A stretch of DNA of 64,000 nucleotides, from the NCBI GenBank assembly GCA_016110215.1, contig JADWQD010000003.1, forward strand, positions 3,286,001 to 3,350,000, written 5' to 3'. Positions 10,409-21,627 of the stretch are shown here, one piece after another. The position numbers and the translations under genes are program-made. Positions within the stretch are counted from its first letter, which is position 1. Every line of letters begins with the position of its first letter. Under the pieces are notes generated by a model. That model was not told where the DNA came from. It ran no database searches and saw only the letters and a program-made list of their open reading frames with translations. This DNA comes from Capronia americana. Taxonomy: Eukaryota; Ascomycota; Eurotiomycetes; Chaetothyriales; Herpotrichiellaceae.

Positions 10409-11755
10409 ATGGCAGCGAAGACGGCAGATGAACTCTCGAAGTTGGCCTTGAATGGCACTGCCACAAAACATAACCCACAAATCACTGGCACAAACGGTGT
10501 GAACGGTCACTTGTCGGATCAGGGCGACTCGGACGACGACAAAGACGACGACGCCCCTATAAATGGAGGGGCTGCGGACGGGGCTGCCAGCGGAGCCGCA
10601 AAGAAGAAAAAGAAGAAGAAACCAAAGAAGAAGAAGACGGCGAAAGTCCAATCTGATCCGCCTCGCGTGCCTCTGAAGGACCTTTTCCCGGGCGGCACAT
10701 ACCCAGTCGGTGAAGAGGTGGATTACAAAGATCACAATGCCTATCGTACCACCAGCGAAGAGAAGCGTCACCTCGATCGTACCAGGAATGACTTCCTCCA
10801 GGAGTACCGCCAAGGCGCTGAAGTCCATCGTCAGGTGCGAAAGTGGGCACAGGCCAACATTAAGCCGGGGATGACCCTGACCGAGATTGCCGAAGGCATT
10901 GAGGATGGCACCCGTGCGTTGACCGGTCACTGGGGGCTGGAAGAAGGAGACAACATCAAAGGCGGAGTGGGCTTTCCCACTGGTTTGAGCATCAACCACA
11001 TTGCCGCACACTACACCCCGAATGCAGTCAACAAGTGGATTTTGGCCGAGCAGGATGTCATGAAGGTGGACTTCGGAGTTCACGTCAATGGGCGCATTGT
11101 CGACTCGGCATTCACCATGGCCTTCGACCCGAAGTATGACAATCTGCTGGCCGCGGTGAAAGATGCCACGAACACAGGCATTCGCGAAGCGGGCATCGAC
11201 GTGCGCGTCGGCGATATCGGTGCCGCAATCCAAGAGGCTATGGAATCGTATGAAGTCGAGCTGGATGGGAAGACGTATCCAGTCAAATCCATTAGGAATC
11301 TGAACGGACATGATATCATCCAACACAGCATCCACGGCGGCAAATCCGTCCCCATCGTCAAGTCGAATGATCAGACCAAGATGGAGGAAGGAGAAATCTT
11401 CGCCATCGAGACATTCGGATCTACCGGTCGCGGATACGTCACCGATGATCTGGAGGTGTCCCACTACGCGTTGCGCCCCGATGCACCGAATGTCCCTCTT
11501 CGTGTACAATCTGCGCGGAATCTGTTGAATGTCATAAAGAAGAACTTCGGGACTCTTCCCTTTGCTCGACGATACTTGGATAGGTTGGGCCAGGAAAAGT
11601 ATTTGCTGGGGTTGAACAACTTGGTTAGTTCGGGGATTGTGGAGGCATATCCGCCGCTTGTGGACATCAAGGGTAGTTACACGGCTCAGTTTGAGCACAC
11701 TATCTTGTTAAGACCTACCGTGAAGGAGGTAGTCAGCCGTGGTGACGATTATTGA
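10409..11755 (+). CDS. Methionine aminopeptidase 2
   Basis: A single exon of 448 residues from the ATG at 10409. An in-frame ATG at 10280 would add 43 residues unlike the family, so 10409 is preferred: it begins MAAKTADELSKL in a reasonable context. The enzyme removes the initiator methionine from nascent proteins at the ribosome. Residues about 50-80 hold an acidic stretch and then a poly-lysine block (KKKKKKKPKKKKTAK) typical of the eIF2-associated type-2 enzyme. The pita-bread domain supplies the metal ligands: Asp in KVDFGVHVNGRIVDSAF (two), His in LNGHDI, Glu in ETFGSTG, and Glu in AQFEHTILL. The catalytic His is in INHIAAHYTP. The type-2 insert between the metal residues is present, which excludes MetAP1. 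Confidence 0.94.
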   Translation: MAAKTADELSKLALNGTATKHNPQITGTNGVNGHLSDQGDSDDDKDDDAPINGGAADGAASGAAKKKKKKKPKKKKTAKVQSDPPRVPLKDLFPGGTYPVGEEVDYKDHNAYRTTSEEKRHLDRTRNDFLQEYRQGAEVHRQVRKWAQANIKPGMTLTEIAEGIEDGTRALTGHWGLEEGDNIKGGVGFPTGLSINHIAAHYTPNAVNKWILAEQDVMKVDFGVHVNGRIVDSAFTMAFDPKYDNLLAAVKDATNTGIREAGIDVRVGDIGAAIQEAMESYEVELDGKTYPVKSIRNLNGHDIIQHSIHGGKSVPIVKSNDQTKMEEGEIFAIETFGSTGRGYVTDDLEVSHYALRPDAPNVPLRVQSARNLLNVIKKNFGTLPFARRYLDRLGQEKYLLGLNNLVSSGIVEAYPPLVDIKGSYTAQFEHTILLRPTVKEVVSRGDDY

Positions 11756-12280
11756 TGCATTGAAGCAGTTGTCACATACAGCAGGATGAAAGGATTCAGC
11801 CGCTATACTCTGAGGCGCCTATGGCCTTGTCACTTTTTACGAGCAATGATATGAAAATGAAAGAATTATATGACCTTTGGGAAGAACCGTTAAGCAAGCA
11901 TGATAGGAGTCCAGTTGTCCGAGCACTGTGTACACCTGCGAGGCTGACCTACTTTTCTGCAAGGCTGGGACTCGGTTCAGCTTCCTGATTGGTCCACATC
12001 TTGAATTTTTCGCGAACTCCTCCGATGCACGGAGCGAGGACGACATATCATGATTCTGGCGGGTTAGATCTTTGCCGGGATAATAATATTATATTTGGAA
12101 TCCGCCTCTTGCTAGCCAACCATCTTCGGTCAAATAGTCTTCAAAGCACTGGTTTAAACCCTCTTAAGGCCACTGTTGGAATTTGAGTCACCACTGTCTT
12201 CAAATTTATTCAATCGATCAGAGGGCCCAATTCTGCACCGCCAAATCTCGCCTTGCCTGCTGTCAAGGTTGCCTGCCAGC
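11756..12280. other. Intergenic region before chorismate synthase
   Basis: A 525-bp gap carrying the MetAP2 3' end and the chorismate synthase promoter. Apart from the TGAGTCA site listed separately, nothing recognisable is present. Confidence 0.4.
12184..12190. promoter_or_regulatory. Gcn4/CpcA-type TGAGTCA element upstream of chorismate synthase
   Basis: A perfect TGAGTCA lies 97 bp before the chorismate synthase start codon. Aromatic amino-acid genes are classical targets of cross-pathway control, so the site is a plausible activator element. The same motif precedes the asparagine synthetase gene in this window. Confidence 0.6.
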
Positions 12281-13608
12281 ATGTCGACTTGGGGCAGCTA
12301 CTTCCGTGTGACCACCTATGGCGAGTCGCATTGCCGGTCCGTTGGCTGCATTGTCGATGGGTGTCCTCCTGGTCTCCAACTTACTGAAGATGACATCCAA
12401 CCGCAAATGACTCGGCGGCGGCCCGGGCAGTCAGCACTTACGACGCCTCGGAATGAAAAGGACCGTGTGGAAATTCATTCTGGGACAGAGTTCGGGGTCA
12501 CGTTGGGAACACCGATTATGTTGATGGTGAGAAATGAGGATCAAAGACCGAAGGACTACGGGAGTGGGACTATGGATATGTATCCTCGGCCGAGCCATGC
12601 AGATTTCACCTACCTGGAGAAGTATGGGGTCAAGGCAAGCTCGGGCGGTGGCAGGAGTAGTGCGAGAGAGACAATAGGTAGGGCGTCGGCCCCCCGGCAA
12701 CACCGTGTCGGCATTTCCTAACGTGAAACACAGGACGAGTCGCAGCCGGTGCCATCGCAGAGAAATACTTGTCACTGTCTCATGGAGTTGAGATTGTGGC
12801 GTTTGTCTCGTCTGTTGGATCAGAGCACCTCTTCCCACCATCAGCAACCCATCCATCGCCGGCCACAAATCCAGCCTTCCTCTCGCTTCTCTCCCGGATC
12901 ACACGGCAAGATGTCGACTCCTTTGTCCCTGTGCGGTGTCCCGAAAAGTCGGCCACAGAGCGAATGACAAAGGTGATAGAGAAATTCCGCGATGCATCAG
13001 ACAGCATTGGCGGCACAGTGACTTGCGTGATTCGCAATTGTCCAATCGGCCTGGGCGAACCGTGTTTCGACAAATTGGAGGCAGAACTGGCACATGCCAT
13101 GTTGAGCATCCCTGCTACTAAAGGATTCGAGATTGGATCAGGTTTCGGCGGCTGTGAGGTGCCAGGCTCAGTACACAATGACCCATTCATTGCCGCTCCC
13201 GAGATCGCCGCGGGCGAACAGACTCCGCAATCGAAGCGGAAATTGACAACGAAGACGAACAACTCCGGCGGGATCCAGGGCGGTATTTCGAACGGTCAGA
13301 ACATCTACTTCCGAGTGGCCTTCAAGCCACCTGCAACTATAGGACAAGCGCAACAAACAGCCACTTTCGACGGGGAGGACGGCACCCTGGAAGCAAAAGG
13401 GCGGCATGACCCCTGCGTTGTCCCGAGGGCTGTCCCGATTGTCGAGGCTATGTCCGCTTTGGTTATTATGGATGCTCTACTGGCACAGCAAGCGAGAGAG
13501 ACCGCTCGAGCGCTCCTTCCGCCTCTTAAGGCTGTGTTGCCAGTGGAGGGCACCGGGACCACAGCGGATCCTGAGAAAGTATTGAATGGGAGAGCTCTTC
13601 AAGGCTAG
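12281..13608 (+). CDS. ARO2: Chorismate synthase
   Basis: Two exons, 12281-12677 and 12734-13608, give 423 residues. It converts EPSP to chorismate, the last shikimate step, using reduced FMN. The protein begins MSTWGSYFRVTTYGESHC, the first family signature; GGGRSSARET at the exon junction continues as IGRVAAGAIAEKYL after splicing, which is the FMN-binding second signature. GSGFGGCEVPGSVHND and NSGGIQGGISNG are the third. RHDPCVVPRAVPIVEAM closes the active site. The 56-nt intron runs from GTAGGG to CACAG. Fungal enzymes are bifunctional, with an intrinsic flavin reductase; length fits this group. Confidence 0.95.
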
Positions 13609-14735
13609 TGTACAACAGGGAGGGAACTTGGCAAGGCTGGTATTGGCAGCTGAAAGAACAGGGGCAGCAAGAACTACAATAAAAATGATAAGAGGCTGCC
13701 CTTGCCCGAGCTTCCAGACTGCCTCGTGTTTGCCTAACCATTTGGCTCTTCGACGTTAGATTCATCCTCGCGTTGTTACGGAGGAAATCCATGTGCTTTA
13801 GTTCAGTGTCGTCGTAAACGCAGCTACTGTGTATACCGTGTTGAATGAAGCCTGACACGACCATTCTCGACCGTACTGTGTGGCTTGTGCCAACGCTGAG
13901 TGCGCAGGAAACAACCGGCGTGTCTTGTTCTGGCTTGGCAAAGTCCAACCTGCCGCGTATTAGACTGTGCTTGCTGTGTAAGCATGGGTAGAGAGTACAT
14001 TAGGCTCAATCAAAGGGTTGCTTCCCTTGACATATTTCAGGCTGGGGTCAGTCAGGCGAGGTGTTTCTTCACCTTCAATACGCCGGCACCAAAACTGCAT
14101 CCACAATCTTTGACGACACCAGATCTTGCAGACTGACCTTGGACCCAAGAACTATCTGCTGCAATATCCGATCAAAGTACTTGATTGGTTTGGACTGGCA
14201 CGATGGAGAGGCGCGAGTTTCTTCACGTGAAGCCAAGCCACCCTTTCCCCTCGACGCATCTTGGGGCGATGGTTGCCATGGCGATGAACGTCTGGCCATC
14301 GCGCCACGTTCTGCACGACAACTGTGGCCGCAGAGATGGCCCTTGATGGCGCAAACTTCCTTGTGGCACCGCAAGAAACCGATTGGGTCTTTGAGAAGGG
14401 TTTGCAGCCACGCTCGCTAAAGGGACCCTGGATTTGGCCGTAAGTTTGATGTGGCTGGCGAGAGTTTCACTGTTTACCACTCACGACCAACCCCGCAAAG
14501 ATTGCGATTACTACATGGCCAGCCTCTCCACCCCGTTCTTCTTGAAATCCTCCTGCGCATTCCTAAAACCAGGTCCCACCCGTCTTGTCTTACTCCTGAG
14601 ATTCTGAAGCAAACAGGTGAACTTCGACGACGACCTTGACAATCTGGGGGCAGCGGAAGGCCGCAGATGGGTTTGTTTGCCAGCCCGGATGACAATTCAA
14701 TCCCGACAACTATGACCTGACACCCCACACGAGAC
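13609..14735. other. Intergenic region without a supported gene
   Basis: This 1.1-kb stretch contains only short overlapping frames on both strands with no family signature. It holds the ARO2 3' end and the upstream region of the kelch-like gene. Confidence 0.4.
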
Positions 14736-17700
14736 ATGTTACAAGCCCTCGTCCCTCTCTCCGCCGGCCTCTTGACCTTGGTGGCACCCGCATTTGCACA
14801 ACCAGAACTGCCCTACAATCCGACGCGGATCGTGCCAGCGCAAAATGGCTCGACTGTCTACATCTTCTCACCGCGACCCTCTGCCTCCTACCAGTTCACG
14901 CTTTCGTGGCTCAATACGTCCGAGACTGTGAACTCGAGTTCACCCAGAACTACACCGTTTCAAATCCTGCCCTTCCTGTCAGACCTGGAGCCACGCGCAT
15001 TCATATCGCTTCCGCCGGACGATGAAGGCTTCTCAGTACTAGTGGGCGACTGCAATGATCCTACACAAGATCTGGAATTATGGAGGTTCATATTTGACGC
15101 CGACTTCAGAAGTGGGGTATGGAGAACGCCGGTGCTTAATGCAGATGATGATTCCCTGAGCCTGAAGTACCTTTCGGCCGGCTTCACGTTCTCCCCGACG
15201 AATTCGCGCGACGATGTCTCTCTATACGTCTTTGGGGGCATGTGTCCCAACGGCACGTCTCCAGACACCAGCAGTTGGACTTCGGACGCATCTTACTCAA
15301 ACACCATGCTCACTTTCGCTCAGGGCTACATTACGAATGACGATCGGCCTTACACTGTCTCGTTGACGGGGGCAAGAGCCCCACCAGTTGCAGAAGCGGG
15401 CTTGACTATAACGCCATTGATGCCGACATCCTCGAACACTTCGGGAAACACAGTGTCGCAACAGCAGAACTTCGCTCTCATCGGCGGCCACACGCAGAAT
15501 GCTTTCATCAATATGTCGCAGTTAGCCATCTTCTCATTGCCCCAGGAATCTTGGGCATTTGTTGACGCGACCCAACCGGGAGAAGCTGTTGAACCAAGGT
15601 CCGGCCATACTGCCGTCCTGACGGACGATGGGTCCAAGATCGTGGTGTTTGGAGGATGGGTTGGCGACATCAACACGCCTGCGCAACCACAATTGGCAGT
15701 TTTGAACGTGGCTCAGGAGTATGGTGGCCAGGGAGATTGGGCTTGGACAGTTCCTCCCTTGATTTCTAGTCCGCTCCCTACCGACCATGGCATTTACGGC
15801 CATGCCGCCACAATGCTATCCGGCGGTGTCATGATGGTAACTGGTGGTTACGCTATTGCCACGTCTGGATCCTCGAACAAACGCGATCTCTCGGATAAAA
15901 TCTCCTTCCTGAACACCACAAGCTTCGAATGGACCGATGTTTATACAAACCCTCATGTATCCGGCTCATCTCCCGCTCCCGCAAGCGCCGAATCATCCAA
16001 CTCAGGATTAAAGGCTTCGGAAAAGGCAGGCCTAGGGGCAGGTCTAGGCCTTGGCCTGGCAGCAGCTGTCGTGATTGCCATAGTCTGGCTTCTCTACTCA
16101 CGAAAACTTAGGGCAAGACGCTCCCTCCGCGAGAAGGAACTTCGGGAGCTAGCTCTTGGCGCTGAGCGATATCACTCACCACTGCCACCGGGTGAGAATG
16201 ATCTGAGATATTCAGGCATGCGAAGCGCCAGTTGGGTTGCTGCACAGGAAGCAAAGATCGAAAGCTCGGGCGACCCATTTCCATGGGCACCTGTGGTCAC
16301 GGCCAACCACAACGATGAACACCGTCCGACCACCGTAAACAGCGAGAACAACAGTGCCCGACACGCTGAGCGCACCGGTGTGCAGATGGAGATACCAAGC
16401 CCCACAAGAGGCTTGAGGAAGGGCGTGAGCGCGAGGGGACCCGCGATGTACCACCCTTTTAATCAAAATCCACCTTCGGGCTCAGGGACAGTCTTCCGCA
16501 TCGAGGAAGAAGACGAAGGCAGCCATAGCGGGTCTTTGAAACGGGCAAAGACTCCCAGGGTGGCCATCGACAACAGGTCGGTTGGAAGCGATCCATTCAA
16601 AGACCCTCCGCCCACTGCAGACGATGCTCCTCAGGATGAAGCTGCAGTACAACGAAAGAAGGAAGTGGAAGGATGGGTCGAGGACTGGCAGTCGGCCGCT
16701 GAGAGCATGACCGTCTCAAGAAGCCCAAGCAAGGCTCATAGCAGAACATACTCCAATCTTTCGCAGTTCCGCAACCCTCCAGCTGTGGGAGAGGTGGGTG
16801 ATCGCGGTTCGCCTGAAAAGTCTGACAGAACCGGCAGTAACCTCTCGGAGAAGAGCATGTTGAGCACTTCGTCTTTCCAAAGATCAGTTGCTGGGACTTT
16901 GTCTCGCAATGTCTCTCAGCGGAGTGCAAGTGCGGGTTATGCTTTGTTCTCAGGTGCTGCGGCAGCCATGGGCAGATTCGGATATGGTCGACAAGGCAAC
17001 GCCGGGCACGATGCTGGTGCAGGACTTTCTCGAGCACCCTCGAATCGAAGCGTGTCACTCAACTTTGACAACACTCGGAATGTTGCTTCTCGGGATGATG
17101 CAGAGACATTTGCCTCTGCTAGGAGCAGGTGGGCCCCGTCAACGGCTGGGGAAGATCAATCTCTTCTCAATCGCGGTAGCCAGCCACGACAGAGCGAAGA
17201 GCGAGACTACAGTACGCTTCCGGGCAGCCCCAGCAAAGACAAATATTCGCGAGCGAGCAGCCTCACAAACTCCAGCCGAAGGGCTTTAAACCTTCTGGGG
17301 AGCGTGAGACGCGTCTTCAGCGGGACTGGTGGCGTTGACGTTCAAGATCGAGTGGCGGCCTTCGAGAGCGGGAGCGCGCAATCCAGTCCAACAAAGCATT
17401 CGCGTCACTCTGAAATGACCGAGACAACTCTGAAAAGAACGCTTAGTGGAGGAGCAACCACGTTCTGGCGCAGCAAACAAGGAGCCAAGGACTGGGAGGA
17501 TGATTTGCCTGGTTCGAATGATATTGGACCCTCATCCACTGTCCGCCGAAAGCCTGTCCCTGGAGTAATTGTGAACGATAACAATGGTGAACTCTTACAC
17601 GACGAGGACTGGGACGTGGAAACGGCTGCACAGCAACGTGTTGTCCAGGTCATGTTCACTGTCCCCAAGGAGAAGCTGCGTGTCGTCAACGCCGATGCCT

Positions 17701-17864
17701 TGAGTCTACTGAGCAGCAACAGGAGCGAAGTTGACCAGGACGAGGACAAAGAAAGAGATCAGGTGAAAAGGATGAGCAGCGTGAGGGAAGGGGATGAAAA
17801 CTACAATGATGACCAGGCTGATGATGATATGGGAAAGGGCAAAGGGAAGGAGAGAAGGCTTTGA
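14736..17864 (+). CDS. Kelch-like, single-pass membrane protein with long cytoplasmic tail
   Basis: A single exon of 1042 residues. A signal peptide is clear (MLQALVPLSAGLLTLVAPAFA then QPELPYN). Residues about 25-400 are an extracytoplasmic region with several N-glycosylation sequons and kelch-type turns such as YVFGGMCPNG, FALIGGHTQ, RSGHTAVLTDDGSKIVVFGGW and HAATMLSGGVMMVTGGY, so a beta-propeller is likely. A Gly/Ala-rich transmembrane helix at about 432-456 (GLGAGLGLGLAAAVVIAIVWLLY) is followed by an SRKLRARR stop-transfer sequence. The cytoplasmic tail of nearly 590 residues is Ser/Pro-rich and probably disordered, with many basic-Ser sites that kinases could use. Such proteins are common in filamentous ascomycetes and not assigned a function. 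A cell-surface sensor or polarity role, as in Rax2-like proteins, is a guess. Confidence 0.75.
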   Translation: MLQALVPLSAGLLTLVAPAFAQPELPYNPTRIVPAQNGSTVYIFSPRPSASYQFTLSWLNTSETVNSSSPRTTPFQILPFLSDLEPRAFISLPPDDEGFSVLVGDCNDPTQDLELWRFIFDADFRSGVWRTPVLNADDDSLSLKYLSAGFTFSPTNSRDDVSLYVFGGMCPNGTSPDTSSWTSDASYSNTMLTFAQGYITNDDRPYTVSLTGARAPPVAEAGLTITPLMPTSSNTSGNTVSQQQNFALIGGHTQNAFINMSQLAIFSLPQESWAFVDATQPGEAVEPRSGHTAVLTDDGSKIVVFGGWVGDINTPAQPQLAVLNVAQEYGGQGDWAWTVPPLISSPLPTDHGIYGHAATMLSGGVMMVTGGYAIATSGSSNKRDLSDKISFLNTTSFEWTDVYTNPHVSGSSPAPASAESSNSGLKASEKAGLGAGLGLGLAAAVVIAIVWLLYSRKLRARRSLREKELRELALGAERYHSPLPPGENDLRYSGMRSASWVAAQEAKIESSGDPFPWAPVVTANHNDEHRPTTVNSENNSARHAERTGVQMEIPSPTRGLRKGVSARGPAMYHPFNQNPPSGSGTVFRIEEEDEGSHSGSLKRAKTPRVAIDNRSVGSDPFKDPPPTADDAPQDEAAVQRKKEVEGWVEDWQSAAESMTVSRSPSKAHSRTYSNLSQFRNPPAVGEVGDRGSPEKSDRTGSNLSEKSMLSTSSFQRSVAGTLSRNVSQRSASAGYALFSGAAAAMGRFGYGRQGNAGHDAGAGLSRAPSNRSVSLNFDNTRNVASRDDAETFASARSRWAPSTAGEDQSLLNRGSQPRQSEERDYSTLPGSPSKDKYSRASSLTNSSRRALNLLGSVRRVFSGTGGVDVQDRVAAFESGSAQSSPTKHSRHSEMTETTLKRTLSGGATTFWRSKQGAKDWEDDLPGSNDIGPSSTVRRKPVPGVIVNDNNGELLHDEDWDVETAAQQRVVQVMFTVPKEKLRVVNADALSLLSSNRSEVDQDEDKERDQVKRMSSVREGDENYNDDQADDDMGKGKGKERRL

Positions 17865-18665
17865 GATATTTGTGTCACTAGCTTCACCTTGGAGGTCGCT
17901 GTATTTGCATATGCTTGGACGATTGAGAGGGCGGCGAGCTTGGGTCGAGTTTCCATCTTACATCTTGGGTTGGCAGATCTGTTTCGAATCAAGCGTTGGT
18001 GTTGATTTAGCTTGCTTGAACATATGGGGGGTGTATCTCGAGCAGGGCTCAAAATGTGTGTGATTGACTACTCAAACCTGAGGACATAATCGGTGTTGTG
18101 TGCATTTGTAAGCTTTGTTTACCGGTCTCCACGCCCGGTATTTCTTAGCCGTGATCGCAAGGCGGCCTTGGAAGAACGTACTCAGCATTGCCGGCGACAC
18201 AGCCTGATGGAGCATTGGAATTGGTGGCTGGATCTGGGTCACGGTGAAGCCTCTCGAGGAAATGAGTCGAGACGCCGTGCACGGTAGTCGACTTGAGGCA
18301 TTGCAGCGGGACGAGTCAGAAGTGAGTGAGTGGCAAATGAAAAAGTGACGTCTTGGCCATTTGTGCTGGTGGGGTCAAAGTGCGTGACCCCGAAACGCGA
18401 ACGCGCTCTTAGGCGTGTTTTATGCGGGCACATTATATCTACATGTTTTGCTCCCTCTCGTCCTGGCCATCGTCTCCTTCACTATCAACACTAGCATACT
18501 GCTGCCTGCGTCTCTACAGTGACTGGAGATTGCGTTGTGGAACACCAGAGTCTTTAAGTGCACTGCTGTGCCGTTCTCCTTTTCCCTTCTCCATCATCCC
18601 TCCCTCCCTGCACAAGCCCGTCTACCCTTGAGACAGAACAGAAGAACGGGTGCAAATCGGCCAAT
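17865..18665. other. Promoter region of the ribonucleotide reductase gene
   Basis: The 801 bp hold the 3' end of the kelch-like gene and the RNR1 promoter. A TGACGTC is near 18345 and a tandem ACGCG motif at 18394-18406. Pyrimidine-rich leader sequence follows at about 18440-18640. No coding sequence is supported. Confidence 0.45.
18394..18406. promoter_or_regulatory. Tandem ACGCG (MCB-like) element upstream of RNR1
   Basis: AACGCGAACGCGC holds two ACGCG cores six bases apart, 260 bp before the start codon. The MluI cell-cycle box core bound by MBF (Mbp1-Swi6) drives G1/S transcription of ribonucleotide reductase in yeasts. The motif match is seen; regulation is inferred. Confidence 0.45.
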
Positions 18666-21627
18666 ATGTTCGTCTACAAGCGAGGTATGACATTCATGGG
18701 AGACGCGAGAGACTTCGTGTCTGCTCGTCCCAGCCACTACCATCATGATCACGGGCTAACCACGCTTGAACAGATGGACGCAAAGAACGCGTGCAGTTCG
18801 ACAAGATCACAGCTCGTGTCTCAAGATTGTGCTATGGCCTCGATCCAGAGCACGTTGATGCAGCGGCTATCACTCAGAAGGTCATCTCTGGTGTCTACCA
18901 GGGCGTGACCACCATTGAACTCGACAATCTTGTCAGTATTGCCACCTGATTGCAGTCTGCCGTTGCTGACACTACTTTGCAGGCCGCAGAGACCGCAGCA
19001 TACATGACAGTCACTCATCCCGACTATGCCATCCTTGCAGCACGTATTGCCGTCTCGAACCTCCACAAGCAAACCAAGAAGCAGTTCTCTGCCGTCATTT
19101 CAGACCTCTATCACTATATCAATCCCAAGAACAACAAATTGTCCCCCATGATCTCCAAAGAGACTTACGAATGCGTCATGAGGCACGCTGACGAACTGAA
19201 CTCGGCCATTGTCTACGACAGAGACTTCAACTATCAATACTTTGGCTTCAAGACGTTGGAGAAATCATACCTGCTGAAAATAGGCAAGCAAGTCGCGGAA
19301 CGACCACAACACATGATTATGCGTGTGGCTGTTGGCATCCACGGTGACGATATCGAGAAGACCATTGAGACATACAACCTAATGTCCCAGAAGTGCTTCA
19401 CTCATGCATCACCCACGCTCTTCAATGCCGGAACGCCACAACCCCAGCTATCCTCATGCTTTTTGATCGACATGAAGGATGACAGCATCGAGGGCATCTA
19501 CGACACGCTCAAGACCTGCGCCATGATCTCCAAGACCGCTGGTGGCATTGGCCTCAATGCCCACTGCATTCGTGCAACTGGCTCCTATATTGCAGGAACC
19601 AATGGAACATCAAATGGGCTCATTCCCATGTTGCGTGTTTTCAACAATACGGCGCGCTACGTCGACCAGGGTGGCAACAAGCGACCCGGTGCTTTCGCCA
19701 TCTACTTGGAGCCATGGCACGCTGATGTCTTCGACTTCTTGAATCTCAGAAAGAACCACGGCAAGGAAGAGGTCCGTGCCCGTGACCTGTTCTATGCTAT
19801 GTGGACCCCGGACTTGTTCATGGAGCGTGTCGAGAAGAACCAGGAATGGACTCTTTTCTGCCCTCATGAAGCCCCAGGTCTGGCTGATGTCTACGGCGAT
19901 GAGTTCAAGGAGCTCTACGAGAAATATGAAAAGGAGGGCCGTGGCCGTCAGACCGTCAAGGCCCAGAAGCTGTGGTATGCGATTCTTGAGGCTCAGACTG
20001 AGACCGGTACTCCCTACATGCTCTACAAGGATGCCTGCAATAGGAAGAGCAACCAGAAGAACTTGGGCACCATTCGAAGCTCGAATCTTTGCACCGAGAT
20101 CGTCGAATTCACAGCACCGGATGAGGTCGCTGTCTGCAATTTGGCTTCCCTGGCTCTTCCCACCTTTGTCGACCAATCTCGTGGCGAGTATGACTTCGGC
20201 CGACTTCATGAGGTCGTTCAGGTGGTCACCCGCAATCTGAACAAAATCATCGACATCAACTACTATCCGGTCCCTGAAGCGAAGAAGAGCAACATGCGAC
20301 ATCGACCTATTGGCCTTGGTGTTCAAGGTCTTGCAGATGCCTTCCTTGCTCTGCGTCTGCCCTTTGACTCTCCTGAGGCTCGACAACTCAATATCCAGAT
20401 CTTTGAGACCATTTACCACGCGGCTCTCACTGCTTCGTGCGAGCTTGCAAAGGAGCAAGGCACATATGAGACGTACGAGGGCAGCCCTGTCTCACAAGGC
20501 ATTCTCCAGTATGACATGTGGAATGTCACGCCATCCGACTTGTGGGACTGGGACTCCTTGAAGGCCGACATTGCCAAATATGGTGTTCGCAACTCTCTCC
20601 TCGTTGCTCCTATGCCCACCGCGTCAACCTCCCAGATTCTTGGCAACAACGAATGCTTCGAGCCATATACTTCCAACATCTACTCCCGTCGCGTCCTGGC
20701 TGGTGAGTTCCAGGTCGTCAACCCATGGCTCTTGAAGGATCTGGTCGACCTTGGTCTCTGGTCAGATAACATGAAGAACCGTATCATCGCCGACGGTGGT
20801 TCGGTTCAGAACATCCCCAACATCCCTGCCGACATCAAGGCACTGTACAAGACTGTCTGGGAAATCAGCCAACGGAATATCCTCCAGATGGCAGCCGACC
20901 GGGGCGCCTTCATCGACCAGTCCCAATCTCTGAACATCCACTTGAAAGAACCTACCATGGGCAAAATCACATCCATGCACTTCGCCGGCTGGAAGATGGG
21001 GCTCAAAACTGGCATGTACTACCTCCGCACCATGGCCGCTACACAACCCATCCAATTCACTGTCGACCAAGAACAACTCAAGGTCGCCGATACGAACATT
21101 GCCCGAGAGCGTTCTGGACCCAAGAAACGCACATCACTCGGATTCAGCAGCAGTGTGTCAAACTACAACTCTATCCCCAGGCCGATGTATCAGTCCAAGA
21201 CCTCCAACCTCGGCGGCACCAACACAGCGTCTATTAATGGCATCCCAACCCCGACATCAACTCCCCCGCCCATCGGTGAGGAGAACAAGCAGGTCGGGGC
21301 GATGGCTCACAAACTCGCAAAGACACGCCTCAGCGAAGGCGAGTCGAGTGCCGAGGCCTCACCTCGCCTTCTCGCTACAGATGCAACTTCAAGCCCGCCA
21401 GATGCAATTGCTGAGGAAAGCTTGGAAAGCAGATTGAAGGATGAGCAGGAAGAAGACAAGGAGAGTGAGAATGGAGAGCGCGAGGAGGATATTTATGCTC
21501 AGAAAGTGCTTGCCTGTGAGTATACACCGTCCCTGTTCCATCGGTTGAGGTGTAGTGAGGATGTGGCTAATCGTTGATTGCAGGTTCGATCGAGAACAAG
21601 GAGGCATGCATTATGTGCAGTGGTTAA
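18666..21627 (+). CDS. RNR1: Ribonucleoside-diphosphate reductase large subunit
   Basis: Four exons (18666-18684, 18774-18931, 18983-21515, 21584-21627) give 917 residues. The tiny first exon encodes MFVYKR and joins DGRKERVQFDKIT, the ATP-cone that sets overall activity. The enzyme reduces ribonucleotides to deoxyribonucleotides in the cytosol together with the small subunit. Visible signatures are SPTLFNAGTPQPQLSSCFL (substrate cysteine), SNLCTEIVEF with the radical-site region, NNECFEPYTSNIYSRRVLAGEFQVVN, and PMPTASTSQILGNNE. The last exon supplies CSIENKEACIMCSG, whose CxxC shuttles electrons to the active site. A Ser/Pro/Glu-rich linker of about 120 residues precedes this tail. The second intron uses a GTCAGT donor. 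Length is normal for filamentous fungi. Confidence 0.95.
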
